A stretch of DNA of 6,372 bases from Spirochaetota bacterium. Its GTDB lineage: Bacteria; Spirochaetota; UBA4802; JAFGJZ01. The DNA lies in contig JAEWVM010000069.1 in NCBI GenBank assembly GCA_023396615.1, positions 1 to 6,372 of the forward strand. The letters are read 5' to 3'. The translations under genes and the position numbers were made by a program. Shown one piece after another: positions 5,036 to 6,372 of this stretch (positions within the stretch are counted from its first letter, which is position 1; every line of letters starts with the position of its first letter). The notes below the pieces were generated by a model. The model was not told the DNA's origin, made no database searches, and saw only the letters and a list, made by a program, of their open reading frames with translations.

Positions 5036-5674
5036 ATGAATAAAAGGGTGATGCTTTCTGTTTTGCTGGTTTCTGCATTTGCGGTGATGGTCGGCTGCTC
5101 TACCGTTTATGTCAAAATTGACAATGACATGCCGAAAAAAAAATGTTTCTCAACATCAGTATATGTTTTTCCTATACCTAAAGCGAAGATGCGTCTTGGT
5201 TTCATAATGAGCCATATGGAAAAAGGGAAAAAAGCTGAAGAAAACTATTCGTCTTTTCCCATGAAGGAAAAATTTCTTTCTTCTGTACAGAATCAGTCTG
5301 AGTTAGTGTCCTCGACTTTGAAATTAGATTTAAGCAGCAAAATTCCGGATGATTTGTATACTAAATTTGTTTATGATGATGATGTTCTGGATTTGTCCAG
5401 TGTTGCGTCGCAGATAAAAACAGATTATCTTCTGACATATCAGATTTTAGAGTACGGCAACCTGACTGACCGCGCTAATCTCAGAGCAAGATACACTGTT
5501 TATGATGTAAAAAAGAATGAAGCTGTCTGGATGGCAATATCCGATAAGGAAGTGGAGCTGGAAGGATTTTTTGCAGGAGAGAGTGATAATGCAAAAGTGG
5601 AAAAGGTGCATAAAGCTCTTGAGGCAGCAATTAATCTTTCTATAAAAGATATATTTGAATCATTGGCTGATTGA
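5036..5674 (+). CDS. Putative lipoprotein of unknown family
   Basis: A 212-residue exported protein. Residues 1-21 form a lipoprotein signal peptide: basic start MNKR, hydrophobic core LSVLLVSAFAV and lipobox MVGC with C21 as the predicted lipidated cysteine. The relaxed lipobox (Met at -3) is acceptable for spirochaetes. I do not recognise the mature part. It contains a conserved-looking block around 127-168 (QIKTDYLLTYQILEYG, then LRARYTVYDVKKNEAVW), an alternating strand pattern resembling envelope proteins of the CsgG/LpoB/TolB-N type, where a 'D-Y-L-L' strand precedes a strand ending 'D...AVW'; this is a weak impression. An Asp-rich YDDDVLDL segment lies at 113-120. The frame extends to an ATG at 5009, but 5036 is preferred: it has the GGGGG ribosome-binding site, it makes the signal peptide begin with MNKR, and 5009 falls inside the probable promoter. 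It is monocistronic and ends at a shared terminator. Confidence 0.8.
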   Translation: MNKRVMLSVLLVSAFAVMVGCSTVYVKIDNDMPKKKCFSTSVYVFPIPKAKMRLGFIMSHMEKGKKAEENYSSFPMKEKFLSSVQNQSELVSSTLKLDLSSKIPDDLYTKFVYDDDVLDLSSVASQIKTDYLLTYQILEYGNLTDRANLRARYTVYDVKKNEAVWMAISDKEVELEGFFAGESDNAKVEKVHKALEAAINLSIKDIFESLAD

Positions 5675-5728
5675 TATTCTTAATCGAAAATTCATTATTT
5701 TGAATAAATGATATAGCGCAATCATAAT

Positions 5729-5757
5729 AAAAGTCCGGCATTTCTGCCGGATTTTTT
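5729..5757. terminator. Bidirectional Rho-independent terminator
   Basis: The stem TCCGGCA (5734-5740) / TGCCGGA (5745-5751) with a TTTC tetraloop is followed on the plus strand by six T (5752-5757). On the minus strand it is followed by CTTTTATTA (5733-5725). It sits between two convergent genes, the lipoprotein ending at 5674 and the hydrolase ending at 5760, and can terminate both. Confidence 0.92.
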
Positions 5758-5759
5758 GC

Positions 5760-6372
5760 TTATTTTACAACGCCTAATTCTTCTAGATATTCTTTCATCC
5801 ATGAAAAATATGTATCAGCCATAATTTGATAACCTGATGCTTTCGGATGTATTCCATCAGTTGACATGTTTGCTGTGCCCCATACGCCTGTCCAGATGTC
5901 GTCAATAAGTTCAATGTCGGTCAGGTTTGTTGTTGAAGTGTTTTTGATGTCTTCAAACACAGTATTGCACTGATCAATGATGTCATCCTGGTCGGTGGAG
6001 TTTGTAATTCCTTTACCGGCTAGCATGTCTCTCGCGCTGTCTTCATTGTAGAATTTTGCGACAAATACAATACGTTCTTTTGTATCAAGTTGGGTGATGA
6101 TGTTTTTGATGTTGCTTTTGATAGTGTTGAGTGTTGTGCTTAGGTCTGCTGCATCACTGTTCAAAAAATCGTTAGCTCCCAGACAGATGATGACTATATC
6201 GGGATCATTTTCAAGAAGATCGCTATTGATACGTGCAAGCGCGTCGTCAGATGTGTCTCCGCTGACGCCGGAATTGATAACATCAGCTGTTACTTTCTCC
6301 TGCAAAAAAGCAGGGTATGATTTGGTTTCATCAACACTACCCGCCGTAACGGCTGACATCCCTTCCGTTATA
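5760..6372 (-). CDS. SGNH/GDSL-family esterase or lipase (partial, 5' end beyond the right edge)
   Basis: The C-terminal 204 or so residues of an SGNH hydrolase (lysophospholipase L1/TesA-like, Lipase_GDSL_2 type), which cleaves ester bonds in lipids, acylated sugars or thioesters. Counting from the Met encoded at 6359: block II NSGVSGDT (29-36, G34), block III GAND (61-64, N63) and block V DGIHP (168-172), supplying the catalytic Asp168 and His171. The frame stays open upstream to the edge and reads I-T-E-G immediately before that Met, exactly the residues that follow the nucleophile in the GDS-x-T-E-G block I. The serine therefore lies just beyond the window and the Met is internal, not the start; the GGAAGGG in front of it is abutting coding sequence rather than a spaced ribosome-binding site. 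Whether a signal peptide exists cannot be seen. The substrate cannot be inferred. Transcription ends at the shared terminator. Confidence 0.92.
   Translation of the reverse strand, partial: ITEGMSAVTAGSVDETKSYPAFLQEKVTADVINSGVSGDTSDDALARINSDLLENDPDIVIICLGANDFLNSDAADLSTTLNTIKSNIKNIITQLDTKERIVFVAKFYNEDSARDMLAGKGITNSTDQDDIIDQCNTVFEDIKNTSTTNLTDIELIDDIWTGVWGTANMSTDGIHPKASGYQIMADTYFSWMKEYLEELGVVK

Noticed and set aside
1..6372. Mobile element, CRISPR array, tRNA or rRNA
   Set aside because: No transposase or integrase, no regularly spaced repeats, no tRNA-like cloverleaf and no rRNA sequence were recognised on either strand by eye.

Overview
The window is a low-GC (roughly 35-40 %, estimated by eye), gene-dense bacterial chromosomal segment. 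I found no mobile element, CRISPR array, rRNA or tRNA. The best taxonomic guess is an anaerobic, Treponema-like spirochaete. This rests on family-level resemblance: a soluble receiver-first HisKA_2 kinase whose receiver ends in K-N-S rather than K-P, a DUF3795 protein, a C_GCAxxG_C_C redox protein and a loose lipobox. It is not based on a marker gene.

Left part (1-2937), all on the minus strand. At the left edge is the 5' end of a membrane protein, 33 codons with one N-terminal hydrophobic helix and its own good promoter. Upstream of it in transcription order is a 602-residue cytoplasmic signalling protein: receiver, coiled coil, PocR ligand-sensing domain, HisKA_2 and HATPase. Its consensus promoter lies so close to the ATG that the mRNA should be leaderless, and a near-perfect 31-bp palindrome overlaps the -35 box. 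Next comes an RDD-family membrane protein, closed by a hairpin terminator just after its stop codon.

Middle part (3108-4758), plus strand, a probable four-gene operon. It encodes a 14-cysteine DUF3795 protein, two small unrecognised four-helix membrane proteins joined by overlapping stop and start codons (11 nt and 1 nt), and after a 52-nt gap a C_GCAxxG_C_C putative redox protein. Two cysteine-rich soluble proteins bracketing two small membrane proteins is the most system-like arrangement here. Its function is unknown; redox, thiol or metal handling coupled to a membrane component is only an inference.

Right part (4759-6372). A 277-bp intergenic region holds a strong 14-bp-arm hairpin without a U-tract and three copies of a TGATATCAT-like word, the last overlapping the probable promoter of a lipoprotein gene of unknown family. 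A bidirectional terminator separates that gene from a convergent SGNH/GDSL hydrolase gene. The hydrolase gene is cut by the right edge immediately after its catalytic GDS motif, so the first ATG visible in the window is internal and not the true start.
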